From Synechococcus sp. UW105 (GTDB lineage Bacteria > Cyanobacteriota > Cyanobacteriia > PCC-6307 > Cyanobiaceae), in assembly GCF_900473935.1 (NCBI RefSeq), contig NZ_UCNN01000005.1, positions 62,001 to 126,000 of the forward strand: a DNA stretch of 64,000 nucleotides, read 5' to 3'. The notes under the pieces are model-generated. The model did no database searches, was not told the DNA's origin, and saw nothing but the letters and a program-made list of their open reading frames with translations. A program made the position numbers and the translations under genes. Shown here piece by piece: positions 44,822-57,788 of this stretch (position 1 is its first letter; the number at the start of each line of letters is the position of its first letter).

Positions 44822-45003
44822 CAGCCGGCCTGGAGATCGCGCAGACGCAGGGTGACGAGCTTGTCCCAGTTACCGCCCTCAAACAGCACCGCAGCGCGAT
44901 CTCCACTGATGCGCTGCACAAACCCGGTGTAACCGTTGTAGATCGAGGTGACATCCACCACCTTCACCGTGGCGCCGGGAAGGATCGGAGCACTGGTGGC
45001 CAT
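44821..45003 (-). CDS. ndhS: NDH-1 subunit S (ferredoxin-binding SH3-like protein)
   Basis: A 60-residue protein resembling NdhS, the cyanobacterial NDH-1 subunit that forms part of the ferredoxin docking site for cyclic electron flow. The diagnostic block is [20 protein letters not shown] followed by [11 protein letters not shown], after a short [10 protein letters not shown] strand. The SH3-like fold explains the small size. It is divergent from rimM (68 bases) and coupled to the channel gene by one-base overlap. Assignment relies on remembered family sequence. Confidence 0.75.
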   Translation of the reverse strand: MATSAPILPGATVKVVDVTSIYNGYTGFVQRISGDRAAVLFEGGNWDKLVTLRLRDLQAG

Positions 45004-45071
45004 GACAGGAAAATGATCAGAGCCTCAGTATCGCGTGACGCCATGATCAACAGACTTCTGCACGAGCGGCC

Positions 45072-45626
45072 ATGGCCGGCCACGGCACCACCACTTCAAG
45101 CGATCCGGCTGAATGGCTCACCGTTGGCAAGGTCGTAGGCGTTCAAGGCCTGCGAGGGGAGCTGCGCATTAACCCCGCCAGCGATTTCCCGGAGCGTTTC
45201 ACGGAACCCGGTGCCCGCTGGTTGCAAGCCAAAGGCAACCCGCCCAAGCCAGTGGAGCTCAAAAGCGGCCGTCAGCTGCCGGGGAAGAGCCTGTTCGTGG
45301 TGCGTTTTGAAGGCATCAATGACCGCAGCGGCGCCGAAGCCCTTGTGGGGCAAAGCCTTGTCGTACCAGCCGATGACCGACCCGAACTGGCTGAGGGTGA
45401 GTTCCACCTCCTCGACCTGGTGGGCCTGGAGGCCCGTCTCGGCACCGAGGGCACGGTGATTGGCACCGTCACCGACCTCACCAGCGCCGGGAACGACCTG
45501 CTGGAAATTGAACGGGACGATGGACGCCGCCTCCTGATCCCTTTCGTGGAAGCGATTGTGCCGGAGGTGCACCTCAAGGAGGGCTGGCTGCTGCTCACCC
45601 CGCCACCGGGACTGCTGGAGCTTTGA
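45072..45626 (+). CDS. rimM: 16S rRNA processing protein RimM
   Basis: Assembly factor for the 30S head, acting with ribosomal protein uS19. The 184-residue protein has the N-terminal RimM barrel ([40 protein letters not shown]) and the C-terminal PRC-like barrel ([28 protein letters not shown]). Length and motif order are normal. It is followed 64 bases later by manC on the same strand. Confidence 0.94.
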   Translation: MAGHGTTTSSDPAEWLTVGKVVGVQGLRGELRINPASDFPERFTEPGARWLQAKGNPPKPVELKSGRQLPGKSLFVVRFEGINDRSGAEALVGQSLVVPADDRPELAEGEFHLLDLVGLEARLGTEGTVIGTVTDLTSAGNDLLEIERDDGRRLLIPFVEAIVPEVHLKEGWLLLTPPPGLLEL

Positions 45627-45690
45627 CCTCCAAGGGCTGACAGCGATAGGGACGTGGGGCAGGATCGAGCCATCACGCGTCCAGGCTTCG

Positions 45691-47157
45691 GTGAGCACCC
45701 CCTTAATCCCTGTGATTCTTTGCGGAGGCACAGGAACCCGTCTCTGGCCTCTTTCCCGCGCCAGCTACCCAAAGCAGTACTGGCCGCTGGGGGACAGCGG
45801 TGAGGAGACCCTGCTGCAACAGACCCAGCAACGCCTGGAGGGGCTGGACGATCTGCAGGATCCGCTGCTGATCTGCAATGACGACCACCGGTTCATCGTG
45901 GCCGAGCAGATGCGCCAAATCGGCGTGAAACCTGGTGCGATCCTGCTGGAACCAATGGGTCGCAACACCGCACCCGCCGTCGCCATCGCCGCCCTGCAGG
46001 CAACGGTCAAGGGAGAAGACCCGCTGCTTCTAGTGCTCGCAGCCGACCACGTCATCCGTGATGGCGAGCGCTTTCGCGCCACGGTTCAAGCCGGCCGGAG
46101 CGCAGCGGAGGCTGGCCGATTGGTGACCTTTGGGATCGTGCCCACGGCACCCGAAACCGGCTACGGCTACATCGAAGCCACTGAACCTTTACAAGCAGGA
46201 ACTCTGAGCCCAGCCCCAATTGCACGCTTTGTAGAAAAACCAGACCAAGCCACCGCTGAGCAGTTCCTCACCACCGGCCGCTTCACCTGGAACAGCGGCA
46301 TGTTCCTATTCCGGGCCAGCGCCATGCTGGCGGAACTGGAACGACTCGCCCCCGAGGTGGTGAGCTGCTGCAGGTCGGCACTGGAGCAAGACCATCCCGA
46401 CCTTGACTTCCGTCGCCTCGACCACCATGCGTTCGCCCGTTGCCCCGAGGTGGCCATCGATGTAGCAGTGATGGAGCAGACCCAATTGGGCAGCGTGCTC
46501 CCCCTCGATGCTGGATGGAGTGATGTGGGGAGCTGGAGCGCCCTTTGGGACACCTCCAACAAGGACGCTGACGGCAACGTGCTGCGCGGCCGTGTCATCA
46601 GCGAAAACAGCCGCAACTGCTACCTACGCAGCGAGCACCGTCTCGTGGTGGGCCTAGGGGTCGAGAACCTTGTTGTGGTTGAAACCGATGACGCCGTGCT
46701 GATCGCCAATCGTGATCAGGCCCAGAACATCAAGAAAGTGGTCGCCCAACTGGAGGCTGACGGCAGCCCCGAGGGCAAGGCCCACCGCAAGATCTACCGA
46801 CCCTGGGGCCATTACACCGGCGTGATGGAGGGCAGCCGTTGGCAAGTCAAACGCATCTCCGTGAAGCCAGGCGAGAGCCTGTCACTACAGATGCACCATC
46901 ACCGAGCTGAGCACTGGGTCGTCGTGCGCGGTACAGCTTTGGTGGAGCGCGACGGCGATGAACAACTTGTGGGCGAAAACCAGAGCACCTATATCCCGAT
47001 GGGCTGCCACCACCGCCTCAGCAATCCCGGACGCATCCCTGTGGAGATGATCGAAGTGCAGAGCGGCGAGTACCTCGGCGAAGACGACATCGTGCGCTTC
47101 GACGATGTGTATGGGCGCAGTGATCAACAGCTAGATCCAAGCGAAAAAGCCGCCTGA
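45691..47157 (+). CDS. manC: mannose-1-phosphate guanylyltransferase / mannose-6-phosphate isomerase
   Basis: Bifunctional type-II enzyme making mannose-6-phosphate and GDP-mannose for surface polysaccharides. The 488-residue protein has the pyrophosphorylase signature LCGGTGTRLWPLSRASYPKQ, MGRNTAPA, FVEKPD and WNSGMF. The C-terminal cupin isomerase domain is RPWGHYTGVMEG, KPGESLSLQMHHHRAEHW. The frame is open upstream through rimM, but GTG at 45691 places the signature ten residues from the N terminus as usual. It converges on glmS across 12 bases. Confidence 0.94.
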   Translation: MSTPLIPVILCGGTGTRLWPLSRASYPKQYWPLGDSGEETLLQQTQQRLEGLDDLQDPLLICNDDHRFIVAEQMRQIGVKPGAILLEPMGRNTAPAVAIAALQATVKGEDPLLLVLAADHVIRDGERFRATVQAGRSAAEAGRLVTFGIVPTAPETGYGYIEATEPLQAGTLSPAPIARFVEKPDQATAEQFLTTGRFTWNSGMFLFRASAMLAELERLAPEVVSCCRSALEQDHPDLDFRRLDHHAFARCPEVAIDVAVMEQTQLGSVLPLDAGWSDVGSWSALWDTSNKDADGNVLRGRVISENSRNCYLRSEHRLVVGLGVENLVVVETDDAVLIANRDQAQNIKKVVAQLEADGSPEGKAHRKIYRPWGHYTGVMEGSRWQVKRISVKPGESLSLQMHHHRAEHWVVVRGTALVERDGDEQLVGENQSTYIPMGCHHRLSNPGRIPVEMIEVQSGEYLGEDDIVRFDDVYGRSDQQLDPSEKAA

Positions 47158-47169
47158 ACCCGCTTTGGA

Positions 47170-49056
<1,887 letters not shown>

Positions 49057-49058
49057 AC

Positions 49059-49084
49059 AAAAAAAGCCCGGCTGAAGCCGGGCT
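49059..49084 (-). terminator. rho-independent terminator of psaC
   Basis: On the minus strand an 8-bp stem (AGCCCGGC, loop of four, GCCGGGCT) is followed by a run of seven T. It lies 24 bases after the psaC stop and immediately before the glmS start codon. It should end the abundant psaC transcript. Because only a few bases separate it from the glmS start, glmS expression may depend on readthrough or a promoter inside this region. Confidence 0.88.
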
Positions 49085-49108
49085 GAGCTTATTGCTTTTC
49101 AGAAGTGA

Positions 49109-49432
<324 letters not shown>

Positions 49433-49528
49433 TCACCGTTGTTAACGACAGTGGGGGCTTGAAGAGGGGGCCAAAAGCAGGGGTCACTGAGGCCAGCCCG
49501 TAAGATGCGTCGTCCCGTCTTCACGGCT

Positions 49529-49771
49529 ATGTCCCAGGAAGCGATCCTAGAAAAAGTCCGTTCGATCGTGGCGGAGCAGCTCAGCGTCGATGCCGGCGAG
49601 GTCAAGCCGGAGTCGAATTTCCAGAACGATCTCGGCGCCGACTCCCTCGACACAGTTGAACTCGTGATGGCCCTGGAAGAGGCCTTTGACATCGAAATCC
49701 CCGATGAAGCTGCTGAGGGCATCACCACCGTCGGTGACGCCGTCAAGTACATCGAAGACAAGCAGGCCTGA
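49529..49771 (+). CDS. acpP: acyl carrier protein
   Basis: An 80-residue acidic four-helix protein that carries acyl intermediates in fatty acid synthesis. The phosphopantetheine attachment serine lies in [18 protein letters not shown]. The ATG at 49529 is the family start; the in-frame ATG at 49505 is too far upstream. TAAGAT at 49501-49506 is a plausible -10 element. It is followed 8 bases later by fabF, its direct partner in chain elongation. Confidence 0.97.
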   Translation: MSQEAILEKVRSIVAEQLSVDAGEVKPESNFQNDLGADSLDTVELVMALEEAFDIEIPDEAAEGITTVGDAVKYIEDKQA

Positions 49772-49779
49772 GGATTGGC

Positions 49780-51027
49780 ATGGTGAAGGGTCTTCAACGC
49801 GTTGTGGTCACCGGCCTCGGCGCGGTGACACCGATTGGCAATACCGTTTCCGACTATTGGAACGGTCTCGCTTCGGGCTGCAATGGCGTAGCGGGCATCA
49901 CCCTGTTCGATGCGTCAGCTCATGCCTGTCGGTTCGCTGCAGAGGTCAAGGACTTTGACCCCACTGGATTCCTTGAAGCCAAGGAAGCGAAGCGCTGGGA
50001 TCGGTTCTGCAAGTTCGGTGTGGTGGCAGCCAAACAAGCTGTTGCTGATGCCGGCCTCGAGATCACCGAGGCCAATGCTGATCGAATCGGTGTCAGCATC
50101 GGATCGGGCGTGGGTGGGCTGCTCACGATGGAGACTCAGGCCCATGTGCTTGACGGCAAGGGCCCTGGACGGGTCAGTCCGTTCACAGTGCCCATGATGA
50201 TTCCCAACATGGCCACTGGCCTGGCGGCGATCGCCCTTGGCGCCAAAGGTCCCAGTTCAGCTGTTGCTACCGCCTGTGCAGCTGGCTCCAACTCAGTGGG
50301 CGATGCCTTCCGGCTGCTGCAGCTAGGTAAGGCCGACGTCATGATCTGCGGTGGTGCTGAATCCGCCATCACGCCACTTGGAGTGGCTGGTTTCGCCAGC
50401 GCCAAGGCATTGTCTTTCCGCAACGATGACCCAGCCTCAGCAAGCCGACCCTTCGACAAAGAACGCGACGGCTTTGTGATTGGCGAAGGAGCCGGCGTGC
50501 TGGTCCTCGAGACCCTGGCCCACGCGGAGGCTCGAGGCGCCACGGTACTGGCCGAAGTGGTGGGTTACGGCACCACATGCGATGCCCATCACATCACCGC
50601 ACCGACCCCCGGTGGCGTTGGTGGTGCAGCAGCAATCCGCCTCGCCCTTGAGGACGGAGAGATCAGTGCTGAATCCGTGGATTACATCAATGCCCACGGC
50701 ACCAGCACCCCAGCCAACGACAGCAACGAGACCGCTGCGATCAAGAGCGCCCTTGGCTCTCGTGCTCTCGCAATTCCAGTGAGCTCCACCAAGTCGATGA
50801 CAGGCCACCTCCTAGGAGGATCCGGCGGCATCGAAGCGGTGGCCAGCGTGCTGGCAATCCGCAACGGCGTGGTGCCTCCCACCATCAACTACGCCAATCC
50901 CGATCCCGACTGTGATCTGGATGTCGTGCCCAACACGGCCCGTGAGCACACACTGGGAACCGTGCTCTCCAACTCCTTCGGCTTCGGCGGCCACAACGTC
51001 TGCCTTGCCTTCCGTCGCATGCGCTGA
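49780..51027 (+). CDS. fabF: beta-ketoacyl-ACP synthase II
   Basis: Condensing enzyme of fatty acid elongation. The 415-residue thiolase-fold protein has RVVVTGLGAVTPIGN at the N terminus, the active-site cysteine in VATACAAGSNSVGDA, and the two catalytic histidines in NAHGTSTPAND and KSMTGHLLGGSG, with GFGGHN near the C terminus. Operon with acpP, 8-base spacing. All active-site residues are present. Confidence 0.97.
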   Translation: MVKGLQRVVVTGLGAVTPIGNTVSDYWNGLASGCNGVAGITLFDASAHACRFAAEVKDFDPTGFLEAKEAKRWDRFCKFGVVAAKQAVADAGLEITEANADRIGVSIGSGVGGLLTMETQAHVLDGKGPGRVSPFTVPMMIPNMATGLAAIALGAKGPSSAVATACAAGSNSVGDAFRLLQLGKADVMICGGAESAITPLGVAGFASAKALSFRNDDPASASRPFDKERDGFVIGEGAGVLVLETLAHAEARGATVLAEVVGYGTTCDAHHITAPTPGGVGGAAAIRLALEDGEISAESVDYINAHGTSTPANDSNETAAIKSALGSRALAIPVSSTKSMTGHLLGGSGGIEAVASVLAIRNGVVPPTINYANPDPDCDLDVVPNTAREHTLGTVLSNSFGFGGHNVCLAFRRMR

Positions 51028-51113
51028 ACCAGCCGATAGGTGGCACGCTTTCGTGCCGCCGACCCGTTGTTTCAGACTGACGGCATTCTTTACCGCTTCT
51101 CCACTCGTACGCC

Positions 51114-53123
51114 ATGGTCGCCGCGCCCGCTTCTATCGACACGCTCTGCGTCAACAGCATCCGCATGCTGGCCGTTGACGCCATCAACAAATCCAAGAGC
51201 GGTCACCCCGGCCTTCCCATGGGCTGCGCTCCGATGGGCTATGCGCTATGGGACAAGTTCCTGAAGCACAACCCCAAGAACCCCAAATGGTTCAACCGCG
51301 ACCGCTTCGTGCTCTCCGCGGGTCATGGCTGCATGTTGCTCTATGCGCTGCTGCACCTCACCGGCTACGACTCGGTGTCGATTGAAGACATCAAAAACTT
51401 CCGCCAGTGGGGCTCCAAGACCCCAGGACACCCTGAAACCTTTGAAACCCCGGGTGTGGAAGTGACCACCGGGCCTCTCGGTGCGGGCATCTCAAACGCA
51501 GTGGGCCTGGCGATCGCCGAAACCCATCTCGCTGCCAAATTCAACAAACCCGGTTCAACCCTTGTCGACCATTACACCTATGTGGTGATGGGTGACGGCT
51601 GCAACCAGGAAGGCGTCGCATCGGAAGCCGCGTCCTTGGCTGGACATTTGAAGCTGGGCAAGCTGATCGCTCTTTACGACGACAACAGCATCACGATCGA
51701 CGGACGCACCGACGTGTCCTTCACCGAAGACGTTCTCAAGCGCTACGAGGCCTACGGCTGGCATGTGCAGCATGTGGCCGAAGGCAATACCGATGTGGAT
51801 GCCATCACCAAGGCAATCGAAGCCGCCAAGGCTGTGACCGACAAGCCTTCGATCATCAAGGTCACCACCACCATTGGCTACGGCTCACCCAACAAAAGCG
51901 ACACCGCAGGTGTGCACGGTGCCCCTCTGGGAGAAGACGAAACAGCCCTGACCCGTCAGCAGCTGAACTGGAACTACGGCGCCTTTGAAGTCCCCCAAGA
52001 GGCCTATGACCAGTTCCGCCAGGCCATCGAGCGCGGCGCCAGCCTCGAGGCCGAATGGAACCAAACCCTGGCCACCTACCGCACCCAATATCCAGCTGAG
52101 GCCGCAGTCTTCGAGCGGATGCTCCGGGGTGAACTCCCCGAGGGTTGGGATAAGAATCTGCCCACCTACACCCCTGAGGACGGCGGACTGGCAACCCGCA
52201 AGCACTCTCAGATCTGCCTTGGTGCCCTCGGCCCCAACCTTCCCGAACTGATTGGTGGCTCGGCCGACCTCACCCACTCCAACTACACCGACATCAAGGG
52301 CGAAACCGGCTCCTTCCAACCCGAGAGCCCCGAGAAGCGCTACCTCCACTTCGGTGTGCGTGAACACGCCATGGCCGCGATCCTGAACGGCATTGCCTAT
52401 CACAACAGTGGCCTGATCCCCTACGGCGGCACATTTCTGGTGTTTGCCGACTACATGCGCGGCTCCATGCGCCTGTCAGCCCTGAGTGAGCTGGGTGTGA
52501 TCTACGTGCTCACCCACGATTCCATCGGTGTGGGCGAAGACGGTCCTACCCACCAACCGATTGAGACCATCCCCTCGCTTCGTGCGATTCCGAACATGCT
52601 GGTGTTCCGTCCAGGCGACGGCAACGAGACCAGCGGTGCCTACAAGCTGGCGATCGAAAACCGCAAACGCCCCAGCGCCCTGTGCCTCAGCCGCCAGAAC
52701 ATGGCCAACCAGGCCAACTCCTCGATCGACAAAGTGGCCCTCGGTGGCTACATCCTCGAGGACTGTGACGGCACTCCTGAGCTGATCCTGATCGGCACAG
52801 GCTCCGAACTGGACCTCTGCGTTCAGGCCGCCAAACAGCTCAGCAGCGAGGGCCGCAAAGTACGCGTGGTTTCGATGCCCTGTGTGGAACTGTTCGACGA
52901 ACAGAGCGACGCCTATAAGGAGCAGGTGCTTCCCTCTGCCGTGCGCAAACGGATCGTGGTCGAAGCCGCCGAAACCTTCGGCTGGCATCGCTTCATCGGT
53001 CTCGATGGCGACAGCGTCACCATGCACCGCTTCGGCGCTTCGGCACCCGGCGGAACCTGTATGAAGGAATTCGGTTTCACCGTGGACAACGTGGTGACCA
53101 AGTCGAAAGCTCTGCTGGGCTGA
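51114..53123 (+). CDS. tkt: transketolase
   Basis: Thiamine-diphosphate enzyme of the Calvin and pentose phosphate cycles. The 669-residue protein has [15 protein letters not shown], the ThDP motif [19 protein letters not shown]...[20 protein letters not shown] and the pyrimidine-domain [16 protein letters not shown]. It starts 86 bases after fabF and ends 50 bases before a terminator. Neighbour to thiC, which makes the ThDP precursor, on the opposite strand. Confidence 0.97.
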   Translation: MVAAPASIDTLCVNSIRMLAVDAINKSKSGHPGLPMGCAPMGYALWDKFLKHNPKNPKWFNRDRFVLSAGHGCMLLYALLHLTGYDSVSIEDIKNFRQWGSKTPGHPETFETPGVEVTTGPLGAGISNAVGLAIAETHLAAKFNKPGSTLVDHYTYVVMGDGCNQEGVASEAASLAGHLKLGKLIALYDDNSITIDGRTDVSFTEDVLKRYEAYGWHVQHVAEGNTDVDAITKAIEAAKAVTDKPSIIKVTTTIGYGSPNKSDTAGVHGAPLGEDETALTRQQLNWNYGAFEVPQEAYDQFRQAIERGASLEAEWNQTLATYRTQYPAEAAVFERMLRGELPEGWDKNLPTYTPEDGGLATRKHSQICLGALGPNLPELIGGSADLTHSNYTDIKGETGSFQPESPEKRYLHFGVREHAMAAILNGIAYHNSGLIPYGGTFLVFADYMRGSMRLSALSELGVIYVLTHDSIGVGEDGPTHQPIETIPSLRAIPNMLVFRPGDGNETSGAYKLAIENRKRPSALCLSRQNMANQANSSIDKVALGGYILEDCDGTPELILIGTGSELDLCVQAAKQLSSEGRKVRVVSMPCVELFDEQSDAYKEQVLPSAVRKRIVVEAAETFGWHRFIGLDGDSVTMHRFGASAPGGTCMKEFGFTVDNVVTKSKALLG

Positions 53124-53173
53124 TCCTCGACTGAGATAGGAATGACCTTCGGGTCCATTCAACCAAGCGTCCG

Positions 53174-53196
53174 AGCCCTCCTAACGGGGGGCTTTT
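53174..53196 (+). terminator. rho-independent terminator of tkt
   Basis: AGCCCTCC (53174-53181), a TAAC loop and GGGGGGCT (53186-53193) form an 8-bp stem with one T-G pair, followed by a short T run. It is 50 bases downstream of the transketolase stop. Confidence 0.75.
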
Positions 53197-53287
53197 GCAT
53201 GGCATGGCCCCTGGAGCAAGACGCATCGCATGCGCAGCGAGGCAGAACTGGTCTGCCAGCACACCCAAAAGAAGCAGTCCACAACAC

Positions 53288-53313
53288 AAAAAACCCCGGT
53301 GTCACCACCGGGG
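53288..53313 (-). terminator. rho-independent terminator of thiC
   Basis: On the minus strand CCCCGGTG, a four-base loop and CACCGGGG form a perfect 8-bp stem followed by six T. It lies 51 bases past the thiC stop. The 53124-53364 gap contains this and the tkt terminator facing each other and no gene. Confidence 0.85.
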
Positions 53314-53364
53314 CAAAAAGACGATCAGCGCAAAGGAGTCGTCCGTCCTAAGACACCAGTCCGC

Positions 53365-54906
<1,542 letters not shown>

Positions 54907-54935
54907 TTGCTCGAAAGCTAGCAACGACATTCAGT

Positions 54936-55562
54936 TCAAGGCTGCAACCCATTTAGAGCAGCAGCCACCACGCGATGATCGCCGTCCTTCTGGAGCGACT
55001 GAAGCCAATGACGGGCCGTGGACGCCTGGGCAACTCCGTCATGGACAAGCCGGCCAAGGATTTCGGCGCCGCCGACGCGAACAGTGCCGTCGGCATCCTC
55101 AATCGCAAGCTGAGCCAGCTCCAGCAACCAGGCGGGATCAATCTGCGGCTGCTCAGCAAAGGCCGACAGGATGCTGCAACGCACCAACCAGGCATCATCT
55201 GCGGCAAACCTGTCGCGCAGCAGTGGCCAGGCCCGTTCGACGCCATAGCTGGCCAGTGAATTCGCAGCCTCTGCGCGCACGTTGGCATCCTCGTCATCTC
55301 GAACCAGGCGAGAGAGCACCTGCCAGCCCTGCTCACTGCGTCGAAGACCGAGCCCGCTGCAACTGAGCGATCGCACCACAAACGCCGCTTGCTCCGAACC
55401 CAACACCAGCAGGGGAACCACCACCGACTCCGTCTCTTCATCAGGCACCGCTCTCAATCGAGCCAGCGCAGGCAGAGCTCGCATCGGATCCCCAGAACCG
55501 ATCGCTTGGCGCAAAGCCTGCGGATCGGGGAGGGGCTTGGGCTCATCCGGTGTGGAGGTCAT
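54936..55562 (-). CDS. HEAT-repeat protein
   Basis: A 208-residue helical repeat protein. Repeats are visible as RLVRDDEDANVRAEAANSLA, LLRDRFAADDAWLVRCSILS and LAIEDADGTVRVGGAEILG, the aliphatic-Asp-Val-Arg pattern of HEAT/PBS-lyase-type repeats. In cyanobacteria such proteins include bilin lyase subunits and NblB, but this one lacks enough to assign either. It is the last gene of a five-gene leftward operon and overlaps its upstream neighbour by 4 bases. Confidence 0.75.
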   Translation of the reverse strand: MTSTPDEPKPLPDPQALRQAIGSGDPMRALPALARLRAVPDEETESVVVPLLVLGSEQAAFVVRSLSCSGLGLRRSEQGWQVLSRLVRDDEDANVRAEAANSLASYGVERAWPLLRDRFAADDAWLVRCSILSAFAEQPQIDPAWLLELAQLAIEDADGTVRVGGAEILGRLVHDGVAQASTARHWLQSLQKDGDHRVVAAALNGLQP

Positions 55563-55807
55563 TGCGCATCGTCTGAATCAAGGCGATCGGTTCGCGTGCT
55601 GCGCAGGGCCATCAAAAGGCGATAGCGCCGGCGACGCCGTCCGACCACTGCGCTGATCACCAGACCGATGCCCACCAGGATGGCAGGAAGCGCCTGCAGA
55701 CGGTCGGTACCTTGACGCTGGATCAGAGCCACGATGCCAAGCAACACCAACAACGGGGCGGCCAGAGATAACCAGATATGTGCGGGAATGGCCTGACGAA
55801 GGGTCAT
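55559..55807 (-). CDS. small membrane protein (DUF3188-like)
   Basis: An 82-residue protein with two hydrophobic helices (HIWLSLAAPLLVLLGIVALI and LPAILVGIGLVISAVVG) joined by a short polar loop, followed by a strongly basic RRRRRYRLL stretch, so the C terminus should be cytoplasmic. It resembles the cyanobacterial DUF3188 family. ATGA overlaps on both sides place it firmly inside the operon. Function unknown. Confidence 0.65.
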   Translation of the reverse strand: MTLRQAIPAHIWLSLAAPLLVLLGIVALIQRQGTDRLQALPAILVGIGLVISAVVGRRRRRYRLLMALRSTRTDRLDSDDAQ

Positions 55808-56997
55808 GGGTTCAGGTCCGTCATCCAGGCCAACAGCGTGGCAGTGAGCACACGAATACCAACTTCCAAGCTGCCCTCCTCTGGGCAGAAACGACCGTGA
55901 TGAAGCGGGGCGCAGCCCTCGGGGCCCGCCACTCCAAGCCGGAACATGCTGCCGGGAAGATCTTTCAACAGTTCCGCAAAATCCTCCGCACCGAGCGATG
56001 GTTGATCCAGACGGATCACCTGGGACCGACCAAGCTGATCAATGGCACAACGTTCCAGCAAATCGGTGAGTCCGGGATCGTTGTGCACTGGTGGAGCAAT
56101 GCAGCGATAGGTGACCTCGGCGGAGGCGCCGAAACTGGAACAGATTGCCTGCACCGTCTCTTCAATCCAAGCGGGCAGGCGGTTATGGAGGTCAACATCC
56201 AGGCAACGCACGGTACCGAGCAATCGCACCCGATCGGCAATCACGTTGAAGGCTTTACCGCCGTCGATCTTGCCAAAGCTGACCACCACAGGATGCAAGG
56301 CATCCAGACGACGGCTAATGGCCTCCTGCAAGCCAGTCACCACCCGCGCGGCAATCCAGATCGCATCCACTGATTGGTGAGGCCTGGCACCATGACCACC
56401 CTCGCCCATGACGATGATCTCCAGCTCACCGGCGGCGGCGGTGAGACTGCCACTGCGAACACCAATCGAACCAACGGCAAGGGTGGGGAACACATGAACG
56501 CCATAGAGGGCTGAAAGCCCCTCAAGGGCCCCGTCATCACGCATCCATCGAGCACCCTCGGCCAGCTCTTCCGCTGGCTGAAATAAAAGACGCACCCCGC
56601 GAGGAAGGGGCTGATGCACCTGACAAGCCGCAAGCAGGCGAGCGACCCCAAGACCGATGCAGGTGTGCAGGTCATGGCCGCAGGCATGCATCACGCCCTG
56701 GCGGAGTGAGGCGTAGGGGAGTTCGGTGCGTTCCTCCACTGGCAACGCGTCCATATCCACCCGCAAGCCGATCCTTGGCCCATCGGAGGGTCCGAGTTCC
56801 GCCACAACACCGGTGCGGCCCACACCTTCACGCACGTTCCAGCCATGGTCGCGCAGATCACCTGCCACAAGGGCAGCGGTCTGATGCTCCTCACCACTGA
56901 GCTCAGGATGGGCATGCAAGTGGCGACGCAACTCCAGCAAGTCGGGAAGATGCTGGGCGAGGGCCTGGCTCCAACCCGTGCTGGCCAGTTCGCTCAT
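55804..56997 (-). CDS. M20-family amidohydrolase
   Basis: A 397-residue metallopeptidase-fold amidohydrolase of the hippurate/IAA-amino-acid hydrolase group. Motifs are LRRHLHAHPELSGEE, GLRVDMDALPVEE, HACGHDLHTCIGLGVARLL with metal-binding Cys/His, and FQPAEELAEGARWM with the catalytic Glu pair. The later GEGGHGARPHQSVDAI belongs to the lid domain. It probably cleaves an N-acyl amino acid. Overlaps the TPR gene by 4 bases. Confidence 0.9.
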   Translation of the reverse strand: MSELASTGWSQALAQHLPDLLELRRHLHAHPELSGEEHQTAALVAGDLRDHGWNVREGVGRTGVVAELGPSDGPRIGLRVDMDALPVEERTELPYASLRQGVMHACGHDLHTCIGLGVARLLAACQVHQPLPRGVRLLFQPAEELAEGARWMRDDGALEGLSALYGVHVFPTLAVGSIGVRSGSLTAAAGELEIIVMGEGGHGARPHQSVDAIWIAARVVTGLQEAISRRLDALHPVVVSFGKIDGGKAFNVIADRVRLLGTVRCLDVDLHNRLPAWIEETVQAICSSFGASAEVTYRCIAPPVHNDPGLTDLLERCAIDQLGRSQVIRLDQPSLGAEDFAELLKDLPGSMFRLGVAGPEGCAPLHHGRFCPEEGSLEVGIRVLTATLLAWMTDLNP

Positions 56998-57788
56998 GGG
57001 ACCTCCAATCTGAGAAAGGCCATCAGATCAGCCGTCGGTTGTGGCGGCCAGCGCCGAATTTCAAGCAGCCATTCCGCCTCGCGGTAGCGGGGATCCAGAC
57101 CTGCCGCGGCTGCCCAATGGCTCTCAGCCTCACCTCGCTGGCCGCGTCGCCACAGCAAAGCGCTGAGGCCGGCACGAGCATCCGCAAACAGTGGGTAACG
57201 GCGGATCAGATTGCGCAACTCCCGCTCAGCCGAATCGAACTGCTCCAATTGGTACCGAGCCAGCGCCTCACTAGAGCGGGCCATGGCAAAGCCTGGTCTC
57301 GCCAAGGATGCTTGGCTGTAAAGCTCGGCCGCATCGTCCCAAACTGCCTGGGAGCCGAGCACATTGCCGAGGTTATACAGGGCGGACGCTTCAGCAGGAT
57401 CTCGCGCAAGGATCCAGCGATAGTCTGCTGCCGCGGCGTCCCACTGCCGAAGCGCTTCTTCTGCAGTGCCGCGATTGAGATGGGGATCCATCTCCTCGGG
57501 GGATAGCTCCATAGACCGGGTCTGGTCTGCAATCGCACCCTCGGCATCGCCCAGCAAAAGGCGAACGTTGCCGCGATTGCTCAGAGCCGCCGCATCCTGC
57601 GGATGGTCTGTGAGAAAGCGGTCCCAAAGCAACAAGGCCTGCGATGCGTCCCCATTGCGACTGGCCACCAACGCCTGCTTGAACAGGGCCTGATCCGTTG
57701 AGGTGGCCGATAAAGCGGCCGCCGGCAAGGCCATCGGGAAGAACCAACAAGCCATCAGCACCAACAGCACGCAGGGAAGCCGGCTCAT
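56994..57788 (-). CDS. secreted or periplasmic TPR protein
   Basis: A 264-residue protein with an N-terminal signal peptide (hydrophobic [19 protein letters not shown] then a likely cleavage near Ala-Leu-Ser). About six tetratricopeptide repeats follow: [60 protein letters not shown], and so on. TPR arrays bind protein partners; none can be named. It is coupled to ruvB and to the amidohydrolase gene by ATGA overlaps. Confidence 0.8.
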   Translation of the reverse strand: MSRLPCVLLVLMACWFFPMALPAAALSATSTDQALFKQALVASRNGDASQALLLWDRFLTDHPQDAAALSNRGNVRLLLGDAEGAIADQTRSMELSPEEMDPHLNRGTAEEALRQWDAAAADYRWILARDPAEASALYNLGNVLGSQAVWDDAAELYSQASLARPGFAMARSSEALARYQLEQFDSAERELRNLIRRYPLFADARAGLSALLWRRGQRGEAESHWAAAAGLDPRYREAEWLLEIRRWPPQPTADLMAFLRLEVP

